This document shows, piece after piece, positions 1-8,720 of a DNA stretch of 64,000 nucleotides (position 1 is the stretch's first letter; every line of letters begins with the position of its first letter). The stretch is from the NCBI RefSeq assembly GCF_004362055.1, contig NZ_SNXB01000013.1, positions 1 through 64,000 of the forward strand, written 5' to 3'. The notes beneath the pieces were generated by a model. It saw only the letters and a program-made list of their open reading frames with translations. It was not told the DNA's origin and ran no database searches. This stretch comes from Flavobacterium sp. 245. Its GTDB lineage: Bacteria > Bacteroidota > Bacteroidia > Flavobacteriales > Flavobacteriaceae. Position numbers and translations under genes: made by a program.

Positions 1-82
1 AAGACTTCTACCCCTCGACTTGCATGTGTTAAGCCTGCCGCTAGCGTTCATCCTGAGCCAGGATCAAACTCTTCATCGTATA
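1..82 (-). rRNA. rrs: 16S ribosomal RNA, 5' end only
   Basis: The reverse complement contains the universal start of bacterial 16S rRNA, AGAGTTTGATCCTGGCTCAG, followed by the usual helix bases leading to ACACATGCAAGTCGA. Transcription runs leftward out of the window, so only about the first 80 bases of the gene are present. The mature 5' end is placed by analogy with other Bacteroidota and may be off by several bases. The gene presumably heads a ribosomal RNA operon. Confidence 0.97.
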
Positions 83-265
83 TTGTCTGTTCTAACTGCT
101 TAGAACTAATTATTATTCGAATCAGTCTCTATCGGTTCATTCTCGATCTCTCGATTATCTTACTCTTTATTCTTTTGTCTCGTTATAAAACGAGACGGCT
201 GTCAATTCAATATGTCTACGAACGTATGTTTCTTTTTCAATTTCGCTTGTGTTTCAAAGCGGGTG

Positions 266-295
266 CAAAAGTAGGCAGTTTATCCGCATTTACAA
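266..295 (-). promoter_or_regulatory. rRNA operon promoter, Bacteroidota type
   Basis: Read on the minus strand there is TTG (295-293), exactly 19 bases, then TACTTTTG (273-266). This matches the Bacteroidota sigma-A consensus TTG-N19-TAnnTTTG. It faces the 16S gene about 185 bases downstream, leaving a leader of the length expected for rRNA precursor processing. The remaining stretch from 296 to 725 is very AT-rich, and I see no convincing gene in it. Confidence 0.8.
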
Positions 296-725
296 GACTT
301 TTTTTCGTTTTTTTTTTATTTTTTTTAAAACTTTTTGCTAACTTTCTGATAACAATAAATTTAGCCGTTGAACTTTTTTCCATGCATGAAAGATTTTTCT
401 CTCTATTTTATCATATTAAACAAAATGGGCTACTTAAAGACATCTCTTTTTAAAAAATTAGCAACAACTGACCTAACCACTTTTTGCTAATGTCCTAAAT
501 TATCTATTGTATTTGATTAAAATTTCTCTTGATCGACTAAGTTATTCTTATTATATATTACTATGTAAGTATTTAAAGCTTTTCAACCAGTTGCTTTCTT
601 AAAAGCTATCCTCTTCTACAATGACAGTCAAAATTCCTCAAAAACAATTTCTACAATAAAAATCATATTGGAGTATTTTTTAGTATTATTGCATTTACAC
701 ATTAAATCTATAGGAATAATATAAA

Positions 726-2039
726 ATGAAAATAAATGCCATAATTAAGATATGCCACATTGTATTTATTGCTTTACTATATTCCCATAAATCAAATGCA
801 CAAGAGACTGAAAAACTATCTGAGCAATTTTTAGTAAATTTCGAAATAAGGCCACGCGCTGAATATACCTCAAACTATATTATTCCTCCTAACAATACAG
901 TTGATCCTTATTTTTATATTTCGCAAAGAAATAGAATCTCTGCTCAGTACGAAAGGCAAAAATGGCTTATTAAATCTGATTTTCAAGAAATTCATCTCTG
1001 GGATCAAAAATATGACGCTTCAAAGGTAGGAAGCATAAATTTTTATCAACTTTTCTTAGAGACGAAATTTAAAAGCTTAAATGTTCGAATTGGAAGACAA
1101 AGCATCTTATTAGACAACGGCAGATTATTTTCTGATGCACCTTGGGCTCAACAAGGGCGAGCGCATGAAGGAATTCGGATAATGAAACAGACTGAGAAAT
1201 TATCTGATGATTTTTTTGCCTTATTTACACGTAATTATAACACTGAATTTGAATCGGCTTATTCTCCTGTAGCGGCAAATAAATACAAATATTTATTGAT
1301 CAACTATTTTAGATACAAATTTAATTCAACACTATCTTTCAATTCTATAACTGCTATGGATTTTTTAAAAAATACATACACTGAAAACTTGTATGCCCGA
1401 GCGACAGCAGGAGCCAGAATAGAATTTAATAAAAGAAATTGGTCCTATACACTTAATACCTATACTCAATTCGGCAAAAACATCAATGGCAAAAATCTGT
1501 CAGCATATTATTTTCAGCCTGAAATTAAATTCTCCACAAAAAAATCAATCTTGCGTTTAGGCGCTGAAATAATCAGTGGAAGTTCGCCAAGATTATCCAC
1601 CAATACCACGGGTGACTTTGATGTTTTATACGGGGTAACATGGAAATTTAATGGAAACATGAATGTTTTTACTCGATTTCCAGCTGATGTTTCTGGGAAA
1701 GGATTGGTCAATCCTTATCTTTTTGCCACAGTATCCTTAAATTCAAAACTATCACTTCGTTCCGACTTCCATCTTTTTTACTCTCAATATCCTCTTCTAA
1801 ATAATACAGGACAAGAACTGACAAAATATCTTGGCTTTGAAAATGATATTTCTGTAAAATATCAGCCAATAAAACAATTGGAAATTAATTGTGCTTTTTC
1901 ATTTTATAAATCTTCCGGCACTATGAAATATCTTCCTAAAATACAGGATGAAACAAAGCTGGCTTATTGGAGTTATTTAATGCTTTCCTATTCTTTTAAT
2001 GTTGTGAATTCAAAAAAAACTAAAAATTTAAAAAGTTAG
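726..2039 (+). CDS. alginate export-like outer-membrane porin
   Basis: This is a 437-residue protein with an N-terminal signal peptide, cleaved around residue 25 after SNA. The mature part is rich in alternating aromatic and polar strands, as in an outer-membrane beta-barrel. The motif GRQSILLDNGRLF near residue 125 and the preceding barrel strands resemble the alginate-export/AlgE-like porin family often found in Flavobacteriia. In that family the barrel lets anionic or small substrates cross the outer membrane, but the substrate here cannot be read from sequence. It is a single gene with a long AT-rich upstream region and a terminator hairpin after it. The last residue is not the usual aromatic, so barrel closure is inferred only from general composition. 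Confidence 0.7.
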   Translation: MKINAIIKICHIVFIALLYSHKSNAQETEKLSEQFLVNFEIRPRAEYTSNYIIPPNNTVDPYFYISQRNRISAQYERQKWLIKSDFQEIHLWDQKYDASKVGSINFYQLFLETKFKSLNVRIGRQSILLDNGRLFSDAPWAQQGRAHEGIRIMKQTEKLSDDFFALFTRNYNTEFESAYSPVAANKYKYLLINYFRYKFNSTLSFNSITAMDFLKNTYTENLYARATAGARIEFNKRNWSYTLNTYTQFGKNINGKNLSAYYFQPEIKFSTKKSILRLGAEIISGSSPRLSTNTTGDFDVLYGVTWKFNGNMNVFTRFPADVSGKGLVNPYLFATVSLNSKLSLRSDFHLFYSQYPLLNNTGQELTKYLGFENDISVKYQPIKQLEINCAFSFYKSSGTMKYLPKIQDETKLAYWSYLMLSYSFNVVNSKKTKNLKS

Positions 2040-2186
2040 TTTTAATAAAACTACCAGCTGTATTTCAAAATCAATCTTGGTAACTTCTTGAGCAAGAAAG
2101 GTTTCTTAAAGCTTAATAGAAAGCAAATCAGCCGAAGATATTTTTTTGCGTGATATATTATAAAGTGTTGAGGGAAGTATAGTAAC

Positions 2187-2243
2187 AAAAAAAATCCAAA
2201 TCCCAATTTTAAAATTGGGATTTGGATTTTTAAAAATATTGAA
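2187..2243. terminator. bidirectional terminator
   Basis: A long perfect inverted repeat with arms AAATCCAAATCCCAATTTTA and its complement is flanked by A and T runs. It sits between the convergent porin and SIMPL genes and can terminate transcription from both sides. Confidence 0.85.
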
Positions 2244-2254
2244 ATTTTGAAAAT

Positions 2255-2947
2255 TTAGTCCAAAATAAAACTCACGCTCACATTAGCAGTAATTTCAATT
2301 TCACCAATTGCTAAAGTTTCGTTTGAAGCTCCTAAAGCATCTGCAGTTTCTTTCATTCTCATAGAAGCGTACATTGGCTGTGGGTGATAAACTTGTGAAT
2401 TATCAGAAATAACAAACGCTTTTCCAACTTTTTGACCTAGAACAGAAACATAATCTTCCGCTTTTGCTTTAGCATCTTTCATTGCCAATTTTCTAGCTTC
2501 TGTCTGCAATTGCAATTCTTTTGAAGATTCAAATGTTACTTTGTCAATTCGGTTTATTCCTTGCTGAACCAAGCCTTCCATTAATTCGTCGTATTTAGAC
2601 AAATCTTTTACGATAATCTCTACAGTTTGTGTCGCATTATAACTCGTTTTTTTCTTTTCGTAGTCATACTGCGGATTCAAAGCTACCTGTTTTGTTTTGA
2701 AATCGACCGCTGGAATATTCATCTTTTTAATGAACTTTAAAACAGCGTCCATTTTTTCGTCATTTTGTTTTTTGACGTCTTTAGCATTATTCCCTTTTGT
2801 TTCAACCGTAGCCGAAATACAAACCTGATCAGGTGCTACTTTTACTTTTCCTTCGCCATTAACAGTGATTAGAGGCATTTGTTTGGTTTCCTGGCCGTAA
2901 GACATAGTCATAAACATGATTGTTAAAAATAATACTACTTTTTTCAT
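2255..2947 (-). CDS. SIMPL (DUF541) domain periplasmic protein
   Basis: The 230-residue product starts with a short signal peptide (hydrophobic to about residue 18, ending SYGQ). Next comes a SIMPL/DUF541 domain. Its hallmark opening, ITVNGEGKVKVAPDQ, is at about residues 26-41, and the conserved ITANVSVSF strand is at the C terminus. Members such as YggE are periplasmic or outer-membrane associated and are linked to oxidative-stress tolerance and to ring-shaped assemblies; no enzymatic activity is established. Length matches the family. It is transcribed leftward, and a rhomboid protease gene lies about 50 bases upstream in the same direction, so the two may be co-transcribed. Confidence 0.88.
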   Translation of the reverse strand: MKKVVLFLTIMFMTMSYGQETKQMPLITVNGEGKVKVAPDQVCISATVETKGNNAKDVKKQNDEKMDAVLKFIKKMNIPAVDFKTKQVALNPQYDYEKKKTSYNATQTVEIIVKDLSKYDELMEGLVQQGINRIDKVTFESSKELQLQTEARKLAMKDAKAKAEDYVSVLGQKVGKAFVISDNSQVYHPQPMYASMRMKETADALGASNETLAIGEIEITANVSVSFILD

Positions 2948-2999
2948 TTTTGTTATATTTTAAATTATTGATAAGGGCATTTCAAAAGTTATGCCAGCC

Positions 3000-3638
3000 T
3001 TACAATTTTCCTAATTTAGCCATTCCAAAAAGTATAATAATTGGGAGCAACAGCAAAATAACGATGAAAGTATGCTCACTAATTAATGAAGGTTGCTTTA
3101 TCAAAGTGATTAAGTATCCGCCTATTGCGCCTCCAAAATGTGCTGTGTGGCCAATATTATCATTTTTAGCTTTCATTCCATAAATTGAATACAATAAATA
3201 TAAAATTCCGAAAATATAACCTTGGATTGGTATGACACCATATATTAACAACTCATTATTTGGTTCTAATAAAATTGAAGAATACAAAACACCCATTACC
3301 GCACCCGAAGCTCCAACAGCACGATAACTGTAATCGTTTTTATGGAACATCATCGTAAGAAGATTTCCAAAAATCAAACTTCCAAAATAAATAAGAATAA
3401 AGGAAAATGCATGAAGGTTGTCTATAACGGTTGGCGCAAAAAAGTAAAGCGTAAGCATATTAAATATTAAATGCATCATATCGACATGCAAAAATCCGGA
3501 AGAGAACATTCTTATTTGTTCTCCTGAACGAATACTTCCTACATGAAATTCGTATTTTCTAAAAAAAGAAAGATCATTAAATCCTTTGTAACTAACAACA
3601 ACGTTCGCAACTATAATCCCTGCTAAAATAATATTCAT
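3000..3638 (-). CDS. rhomboid family intramembrane serine protease
   Basis: This 212-residue polytopic membrane protein has about six hydrophobic helices. The rhomboid signature is complete: HLIFN in the second helix (H56, N60), the catalytic serine in GASGAVMG (S111), and the partner histidine in AHFGG (H167). Rhomboids cleave transmembrane substrates inside the inner membrane; the substrate here is unknown. The protein is short and lacks extra cytoplasmic domains. It lies upstream of the SIMPL gene on the same strand and is divergent from the acyltransferase gene at 3750. Confidence 0.92.
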   Translation of the reverse strand: MNIILAGIIVANVVVSYKGFNDLSFFRKYEFHVGSIRSGEQIRMFSSGFLHVDMMHLIFNMLTLYFFAPTVIDNLHAFSFILIYFGSLIFGNLLTMMFHKNDYSYRAVGASGAVMGVLYSSILLEPNNELLIYGVIPIQGYIFGILYLLYSIYGMKAKNDNIGHTAHFGGAIGGYLITLIKQPSLISEHTFIVILLLLPIIILFGMAKLGKL

Positions 3639-3728
3639 AAAACTTATTTAATTTGAATTGTAAATATAGTTATTCTTAAACATATGTTAGGGTCAAAGCA
3701 AAATATCGCTCGCTATTCATTTTTGATT

Positions 3729-3736
3729 TATATTTG
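3729..3736 (+). promoter_or_regulatory. -7 element of the acyltransferase promoter
   Basis: TATATTTG matches the Bacteroidota -7 consensus TAnnTTTG and sits 13 bases before the start codon of the acyltransferase gene. No good -33 TTG is seen at the expected distance, so support is partial. Confidence 0.4.
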
Positions 3737-3749
3737 TAAAAAAAAATAA

Positions 3750-4622
3750 ATGCAGTTTCTTGTCTATATTTTGGCCTATCCTTTTCTTTGGCTTATTTCT
3801 ATTCTTCCTTTTCGAATATTTTACTGGCTTTCAGATTGTATTTACTTTCTGGTTTATTATGTTATTGGTTACCGTAGAAAAGTGGTTCGTGAAAATCTTG
3901 CGCTTACTTTGCCGCATTTAAGTGATGCCGAACGAAAAAACATCGAAAAGAAATTTTATCAGCATATGTGCGATATGTTTTTAGAGATGATCAAAACAAT
4001 GAGTATTTCGCCAGAAGAAATGGAAAAAAGGTTTGTTATTACTAACATGGATCTTTTTCATGAATATGAAAAAAAAGGAAAAAGTGTCGTTCTGGTAGCT
4101 TCGCATTATGCTAGCTGGGAATGGCTTTTAACGCTTAATAAAAGAATGCTTTTTAATGGTGTTGGCGTTTACAAAAAAATTGCAAATCCTTATTTTGATA
4201 AACTGGTTCGAAAAATCAGAGGAAAATATGATGCGCAACTGGTTGAAACCAAAAAAGCAATTCCGCTGATGGCACAAAATCAAAGAGATGGAATTTTGAG
4301 TTTGTACGGACTCGCAAGCGATCAGTCGCCAAAATTAGATCGAATTTTTCATTCGATGAAATTTATGGGAATTGAAGTTCCTGTACATACAGGTGCTGAA
4401 ATGCTGGCAAAAAAATACGACTTAAGTGTTATTTTTATTAAAGTAATGAAAGTTGGCAGAGGATATTATGAAGCAACTATTGTCCCAATTGCTGATAATC
4501 CAAAAGAATATGAAAATTTTGAAATTACCGAAATCTATTTAAGAGAAGTTGAAAAACAAATTCTCGAAGCTCCAGAATATTATTTATGGACGCATAAAAG
4601 ATGGAAACATCGCGTTCAATAA
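3750..4622 (+). CDS. LpxL-like lysophospholipid/lipid A acyltransferase
   Basis: The 290-residue product has an N-terminal membrane-embedded segment (about residues 1-40). It then has an acyltransferase domain with the motif HYASWE (H119, E124), the HX4(D/E) catalytic pair of this superfamily. This matches the LpxL/LpxM/HtrB group, which transfers a secondary acyl chain to lipid A precursors at the inner-membrane face. In Flavobacteria, homologues are also named simply lysophospholipid acyltransferases, so the exact acceptor is uncertain. The gene stands alone, with a -7 promoter element just upstream and a strong hairpin terminator after it. Confidence 0.85.
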   Translation: MQFLVYILAYPFLWLISILPFRIFYWLSDCIYFLVYYVIGYRRKVVRENLALTLPHLSDAERKNIEKKFYQHMCDMFLEMIKTMSISPEEMEKRFVITNMDLFHEYEKKGKSVVLVASHYASWEWLLTLNKRMLFNGVGVYKKIANPYFDKLVRKIRGKYDAQLVETKKAIPLMAQNQRDGILSLYGLASDQSPKLDRIFHSMKFMGIEVPVHTGAEMLAKKYDLSVIFIKVMKVGRGYYEATIVPIADNPKEYENFEITEIYLREVEKQILEAPEYYLWTHKRWKHRVQ

Positions 4623-4643
4623 CAATTGCATAAAAATAATCAG

Positions 4644-4678
4644 AGTCCAAAAAGTTTTCGCTTTTTGGACTTTTTTCT
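4644..4678 (+). terminator. Rho-independent terminator
   Basis: AGTCCAAAAAG and CTTTTTGGACT form a stem around a short TTTCG loop, followed by a T run. It lies 22 bases after the acyltransferase stop codon. Confidence 0.85.
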
Positions 4679-4849
4679 TTTACAGAAATCAGACAATAGA
4701 AGAAAACTAACTTTTAAAATACTTAAAACACTTTTTTGATGTGTTTTTGTAATGATTTTTTATAGGTTTAGGATAAATACTAATTTACACAAACAGTATA
4801 CATTTGAAAGCACTAAAAACTTTCCAAAAACCACTACAAATTAGTACTC

Positions 4850-6334
4850 ATGATCAAAAAATTACTTTTTGCATTTCTTGCAATCTGCATTTCAAAAAAC
4901 GCCCTTGCGCAAAGTCCGAAGCGAGGTATCGCCTACGGTAATAATTCAATCGCCGATTTACAAGCTTTAAAACCAGGAATTTCTTGGTGGTATAACTGGG
5001 GTAGAACTCCTGAAAATGACATCAATGCCAATTATGCTTCTTTGGGAGTTGAATATGTACCAATGGCATGGGGAAAATTGAATGATAATGAAGTACAGAC
5101 TTTTATTAACAGTATAAAACCTGGAGCAAAGTACTTGCTCGCGTTCAACGAACCTAATTTTAATGACGGCGCACGCTTAACGCCTCAAGAAGCCGTAAAT
5201 GCCTGGGCAAATGTTGAAAAAGTTGCCGCTGCAAAAAACTTAGAAATCGTAAGCGCATCTCCTGCTTATAATGGCCCAAATAATTACGGAGGATACAGCA
5301 GTCCAGTTGTTTGGCACAATGAGTTTTTTCTTTTATGTCCAACTTGCAAAGTCGATTATATTGCTTTTCATACTTATGATGACTCTGCAGGTTCTGTTGT
5401 TGGAGTTACAGGAAATTTAAAAGCATTTAATCGTCCAATATGGGTAACTGAATTTGCAAACCGAGTTATTCAAAGCGAAGCCGATAAAATCAGTTTTATG
5501 AAAGCGGTTGTAAGCAGTTTTGAAAATGATCCAGATATTTACCGATATTCTTGGTTTACCGGACGTGTCCCTGCTGATTGGGTTGACATGCTCGAAGGAC
5601 AATTATTAAGTCCGAACAGCGGGGTTTTAAAACCAATTGGTACCGCATACATTAATGAAAGTTATACTTCTAAAAAAATGAATGTGCCAGGAAAAGTACC
5701 CGCAAATAAACATTATCGACGAAGAGGTACCGGATTGCAAAACTCACTCGACACCGGTGGCGGCGAACACGTATCGTCGATACAAGTTGGCGACTGGAAT
5801 GAATTTTTACTAAATGTTGCCGATGCAGGAACGTACAACATAACCTTTAGAGTTGCAGCACCAGTTAACAATGGAAAGTTTGATATTCTTGTAAACGAGG
5901 TCGCGATAAAAACTGATGAAACTTTTCCAGCCACAGGAGATTGGCAAACTTTTACTAATAAAGAAGTAAACGGCGTTTATTTGCCAAAAGGAGAAGTTTA
6001 CATGAAAATTAAATTCAAGTCTGACGGGATGAATTTCAATTTTATGGATTTTACTTTAGTCAATCTGGGAGTTAATGACCCTATTGCCGAAAAAGATTCG
6101 TTTACCATTTATCCGAATCCTGTAAAAAGTCAATCGACCCTTCATATCAAATCAGCCAGTACGGAACCTTTAACAATAAAAATTGTTGATATGAAAGGAA
6201 TCGTTTGTTACGAATCAAAAAATTATTTCACTAATGAAGATATTAAAATCGGAGACAAACTTGCATCTGGAGTGTATATAGTAAATGCTTCTTATGGCAA
6301 AATTCGAAAATCAATTAAAATAATTAAAAATTAG
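4850..6334 (+). CDS. secreted GH128-like beta-1,3-glucanase with CBM and T9SS tail
   Basis: The 494-residue product has a signal peptide ending ALAQ at residue 21. A glycosyl-hydrolase catalytic domain of the Asl1/GH128 type follows (about residues 25-270). The motifs WWYNWG, FNEPN (probable acid E101) and WVTEF (probable nucleophile E201) give the two clan-A glutamates. Residues 285-420 look like a beta-sandwich carbohydrate-binding module of the CBM6/35 style. The last 75 residues form a type IX secretion type A sorting domain, beginning IYPNPV and ending in a lysine-rich strand. GH128 enzymes hydrolyse beta-1,3-glucans, so a role in degrading laminarin or fungal glucan outside the cell is inferred. 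No SusCD pair is adjacent. Confidence 0.83.
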   Translation: MIKKLLFAFLAICISKNALAQSPKRGIAYGNNSIADLQALKPGISWWYNWGRTPENDINANYASLGVEYVPMAWGKLNDNEVQTFINSIKPGAKYLLAFNEPNFNDGARLTPQEAVNAWANVEKVAAAKNLEIVSASPAYNGPNNYGGYSSPVVWHNEFFLLCPTCKVDYIAFHTYDDSAGSVVGVTGNLKAFNRPIWVTEFANRVIQSEADKISFMKAVVSSFENDPDIYRYSWFTGRVPADWVDMLEGQLLSPNSGVLKPIGTAYINESYTSKKMNVPGKVPANKHYRRRGTGLQNSLDTGGGEHVSSIQVGDWNEFLLNVADAGTYNITFRVAAPVNNGKFDILVNEVAIKTDETFPATGDWQTFTNKEVNGVYLPKGEVYMKIKFKSDGMNFNFMDFTLVNLGVNDPIAEKDSFTIYPNPVKSQSTLHIKSASTEPLTIKIVDMKGIVCYESKNYFTNEDIKIGDKLASGVYIVNASYGKIRKSIKIIKN

Positions 6335-6350
6335 AATTGTATAAAACAGA

Positions 6351-6386
6351 AAAAAGCCTCTTTTGAGATTTCAAAAGAGGCTTTTT
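6351..6386. terminator. bidirectional terminator
   Basis: AAAAAGCCTCTTTTGA and TCAAAAGAGGCTTTTT form a perfect stem between the convergent glucanase and glmM genes. It has A and T tracts on both sides. Confidence 0.92.
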
Positions 6387-6403
6387 GTATGTAAATCATA
6401 AGA

Positions 6404-7792
6404 TTATAATCCTGCAATAACTTTTATTTCGTCAATAATTCTTAATGCTAATTTATCTGCAGATTCCTGCGTTGCAGATTCGGTATAAATACGAATAATT
6501 GGTTCTGTATTTGATTTTCTTAAATGAACCCATTCTACAGCAAAATCAATTTTCACACCATCAATTGTCGAAATATCTTCGTTTTTATATTTCTCTGTCA
6601 TTTGAGTTAAAATGGCATCAACATCAATTTGTGGTGTTAATTCAATTTTATTTTTGCTCATGTAATATTCTGGATAAGAAGCTCTCAAAGCAGAAACCGA
6701 CATTTTTTTATTTGCTAAATGCGTTAAAAACAAAGCCACTCCCACCAAGCTATCTCTTCCGTAATGCAATTCAGGATAAATAATTCCGCCGTTTCCTTCT
6801 CCGCCAATAACAGCATTATTTTTTTTCATCAATTCTACAACATTCACCTCTCCTACTGCGCTTGCTTCATAATTTCCGTTATGTCCTTTTGTAACATCGC
6901 GCAAAGCACGTGATGATGACATATTCGAAACTGTATTTCCAGGAGTTTTACTCAAAACATAATCGGCACAGGCAACTAGTGTATATTCTTCGCCAAACAT
7001 TTCCCCGTCTTCGCTAATGAAAGCCAAACGATCAACATCTGGATCAACTACAACTCCTAAATGAGCACCTTCTTTCACAACTAATTCAGAAATATCAGTT
7101 AAATGTTCTTTTAAAGGTTCTGGATTATGAGGAAAATGTCCGTTTGGTTCGCAATATAATTTTACAACTTCAACTCCCATTTGTTCCAAAAGTTTCGGAA
7201 TAATAATTCCTCCTGACGAATTTACGCCATCAACTACAACTTTAAATTTAGCCGCTTTGACAGCTTCAACATCTACTAAAGGCAAATTTAAAACTTCGTC
7301 AATATGAATATCCATATAAGCATCGTTTGGTGTGATTTCACCTAAACTGTCAACATCAGAAAAATCAAAGGCTTCAGCTTCGGCAATTTCAAGAATTTTA
7401 GCACCATCAGCACCGCTTAAAAATTCCCCTTTTTCATTTAATAATTTTAACGCATTCCATTGTTTCGGGTTATGAGAAGCCGTCAGGATAATTCCTCCAT
7501 CAGCTTTTTCTAAAGGAACAGCAACTTCAACAGTTGGTGTTGTTGAAAGCCCAAGATCAATAACATCAATCCCTAAACCAATTAAAGTATTTACAACCAA
7601 ATTGTGAATCATTGGCCCAGAAATTCTCGCATCGCGACCAATTACAACCGTTAATTTTTCTTTTGAAGCATTATTTTTTAAAAAGGTTCCGTATGCCGAT
7701 GCAAATTTTACTGCGTCAACGGGAGTCAGGTTATCACCTACTTTCCCGCCAATTGTTCCGCGAATTCCGGATATTGATTTTATTAAAGTCAT
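6404..7792 (-). CDS. glmM: phosphoglucosamine mutase
   Basis: This 462-residue protein of the alpha-D-phosphohexomutase family converts glucosamine-6-phosphate to glucosamine-1-phosphate for UDP-GlcNAc, peptidoglycan and LPS synthesis. The phosphoserine loop TASHNP (S106), the metal loop DPDVDR near residue 254 and the sugar-binding loop GEGNGG are all visible. The C-terminal phosphate-binding loop RKSNTEPIIRIYTE is also present. The start ISGIRGTIGG is typical of the GlmM-like branch. A phosphoglucomutase/phosphomannomutase role cannot be excluded without a tree. It is a single gene with a TATATTTG -7 element upstream on the minus strand (7827-7820). Confidence 0.85.
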   Translation of the reverse strand: MTLIKSISGIRGTIGGKVGDNLTPVDAVKFASAYGTFLKNNASKEKLTVVIGRDARISGPMIHNLVVNTLIGLGIDVIDLGLSTTPTVEVAVPLEKADGGIILTASHNPKQWNALKLLNEKGEFLSGADGAKILEIAEAEAFDFSDVDSLGEITPNDAYMDIHIDEVLNLPLVDVEAVKAAKFKVVVDGVNSSGGIIIPKLLEQMGVEVVKLYCEPNGHFPHNPEPLKEHLTDISELVVKEGAHLGVVVDPDVDRLAFISEDGEMFGEEYTLVACADYVLSKTPGNTVSNMSSSRALRDVTKGHNGNYEASAVGEVNVVELMKKNNAVIGGEGNGGIIYPELHYGRDSLVGVALFLTHLANKKMSVSALRASYPEYYMSKNKIELTPQIDVDAILTQMTEKYKNEDISTIDGVKIDFAVEWVHLRKSNTEPIIRIYTESATQESADKLALRIIDEIKVIAGL

Positions 7793-7819
7793 TTTAATGA
7801 GTTAAGGTTATTTTTATTA

Positions 7820-7827
7820 CAAATATA
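7820..7827 (-). promoter_or_regulatory. -7 element upstream of glmM
   Basis: The minus strand reads TATATTTG, matching TAnnTTTG, about 28 bases before the glmM start codon. No clear -33 element is visible, since the region beyond it is occupied by short tandem repeats. Confidence 0.45.
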
Positions 7828-7836
7828 GAAAAGTTC

Positions 7837-8098
7837 CTAAGGTTCTAAGATGCTTAGGGACTAAGATTTTTTTTAAAGTTGCTAAGAGACTAAGATGCTA
7901 AGATTCTAAGTTGCCTTGATTTTAAATAATTATCAAGTTTAAAAACTGTAAAACACTTCAATAAATCGATATTAAAAACTTTTCATACATTTACTAAAAT
8001 AACTTAGTTTCTTAGTATCTTAGAAACTTAGGAGCTTAAAAAAAAATACATTTACTAAAATAAGTTAGTCCCTTAGCATCTTAGAACCTTAGCATCTT
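7837..8098. repeat. 8-bp-period CTAAG repeats in inverted blocks
   Basis: This fills the 313-base gap between glmM and acpH. The left part has units such as CTAAGGTT, CTAAGATG and CTAAGATT repeated every 8 bases (7837-7868 and 7882-7913). The right part (8001-8037 and 8061-8098) carries the reverse complement, CTTAG units with the same 8-base period. The two right blocks are each preceded by a nearly identical ATACATTTACTAAAATAA segment, giving a direct repeat of about 62 bases. The whole can fold into large alternative hairpins. No gene is seen in it. Confidence 0.85.
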
Positions 8099-8105
8099 TA
8101 AAAAA

Positions 8106-8690
8106 ATGAACTTCCTTGCTCATATATATCTTTCAGGCGATAATGATTTAATCAAAATTGGCAATTTTATGGCCGATGGCATTCGCGGAAAACAATTTGA
8201 ACATTTCCCAGAAGATGTTCAAAAAGGAATTCTTTTGCACAGATTTATTGATACTTATACTGATTCGCACGATATTTTTAGACAGAGTACCAAACGCTTG
8301 CATGAAAAATACCATCATTACGCGGGTGTTATTGTTGATATTGTGTACGATCATTTTTTAGCCAAAAACTGGACTAAATATTCCGATGAAAATCTGGAAA
8401 GTTTCATCGACCGATTTTATAAATCATTAGATGAAAATTATTCTGTTTTAACTGAAAAAACACAAGGATTAATGCCTTACATGATTGAAAGAAACTGGCT
8501 TTTAAGCTACAGAACCGTTGAAGGAATTCATCAGATCCTGACTCAAATGGACCGAAGATCCAGAAACGTTTCGAAAATGCAGTTTGCGAGCGAAGAATTA
8601 AAAGAATTTTATGCCGAATTTGAGCAGGAATTCACTGTTTTTTTTGAAGATCTTCGACTTCATGCCAATCAAAAATTATTATCATTATAA
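8106..8690 (+). CDS. acpH: acyl carrier protein phosphodiesterase
   Basis: The 194-residue product matches the AcpH/DUF479 family from end to end. It opens MNFLAHIYLSG, followed by GNFMADGIRGK and the metal-binding HRFIDTYTD (about residues 46-54), then IVDIVYDHFLAKNW. These histidines and aspartates belong to an HD-like metal site. AcpH removes the 4'-phosphopantetheine group from acyl carrier protein. Length is typical. The gene directly abuts the CTTAG repeat array, so its promoter must lie in or before the repeats. The gamma-glutamyltransferase gene follows after 30 bases in the same direction and may share a transcript. Confidence 0.9.
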   Translation: MNFLAHIYLSGDNDLIKIGNFMADGIRGKQFEHFPEDVQKGILLHRFIDTYTDSHDIFRQSTKRLHEKYHHYAGVIVDIVYDHFLAKNWTKYSDENLESFIDRFYKSLDENYSVLTEKTQGLMPYMIERNWLLSYRTVEGIHQILTQMDRRSRNVSKMQFASEELKEFYAEFEQEFTVFFEDLRLHANQKLLSL

Positions 8691-8720
8691 AATCAAGCCG
8701 ATTTAATATCTATTTCTTTT

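Noticed and set aside
175..453. 92-residue open frame before the porin gene
   Set aside because: It overlaps the rRNA promoter and leader on the opposite strand and is just low-complexity Phe-rich translation of AT-rich DNA.
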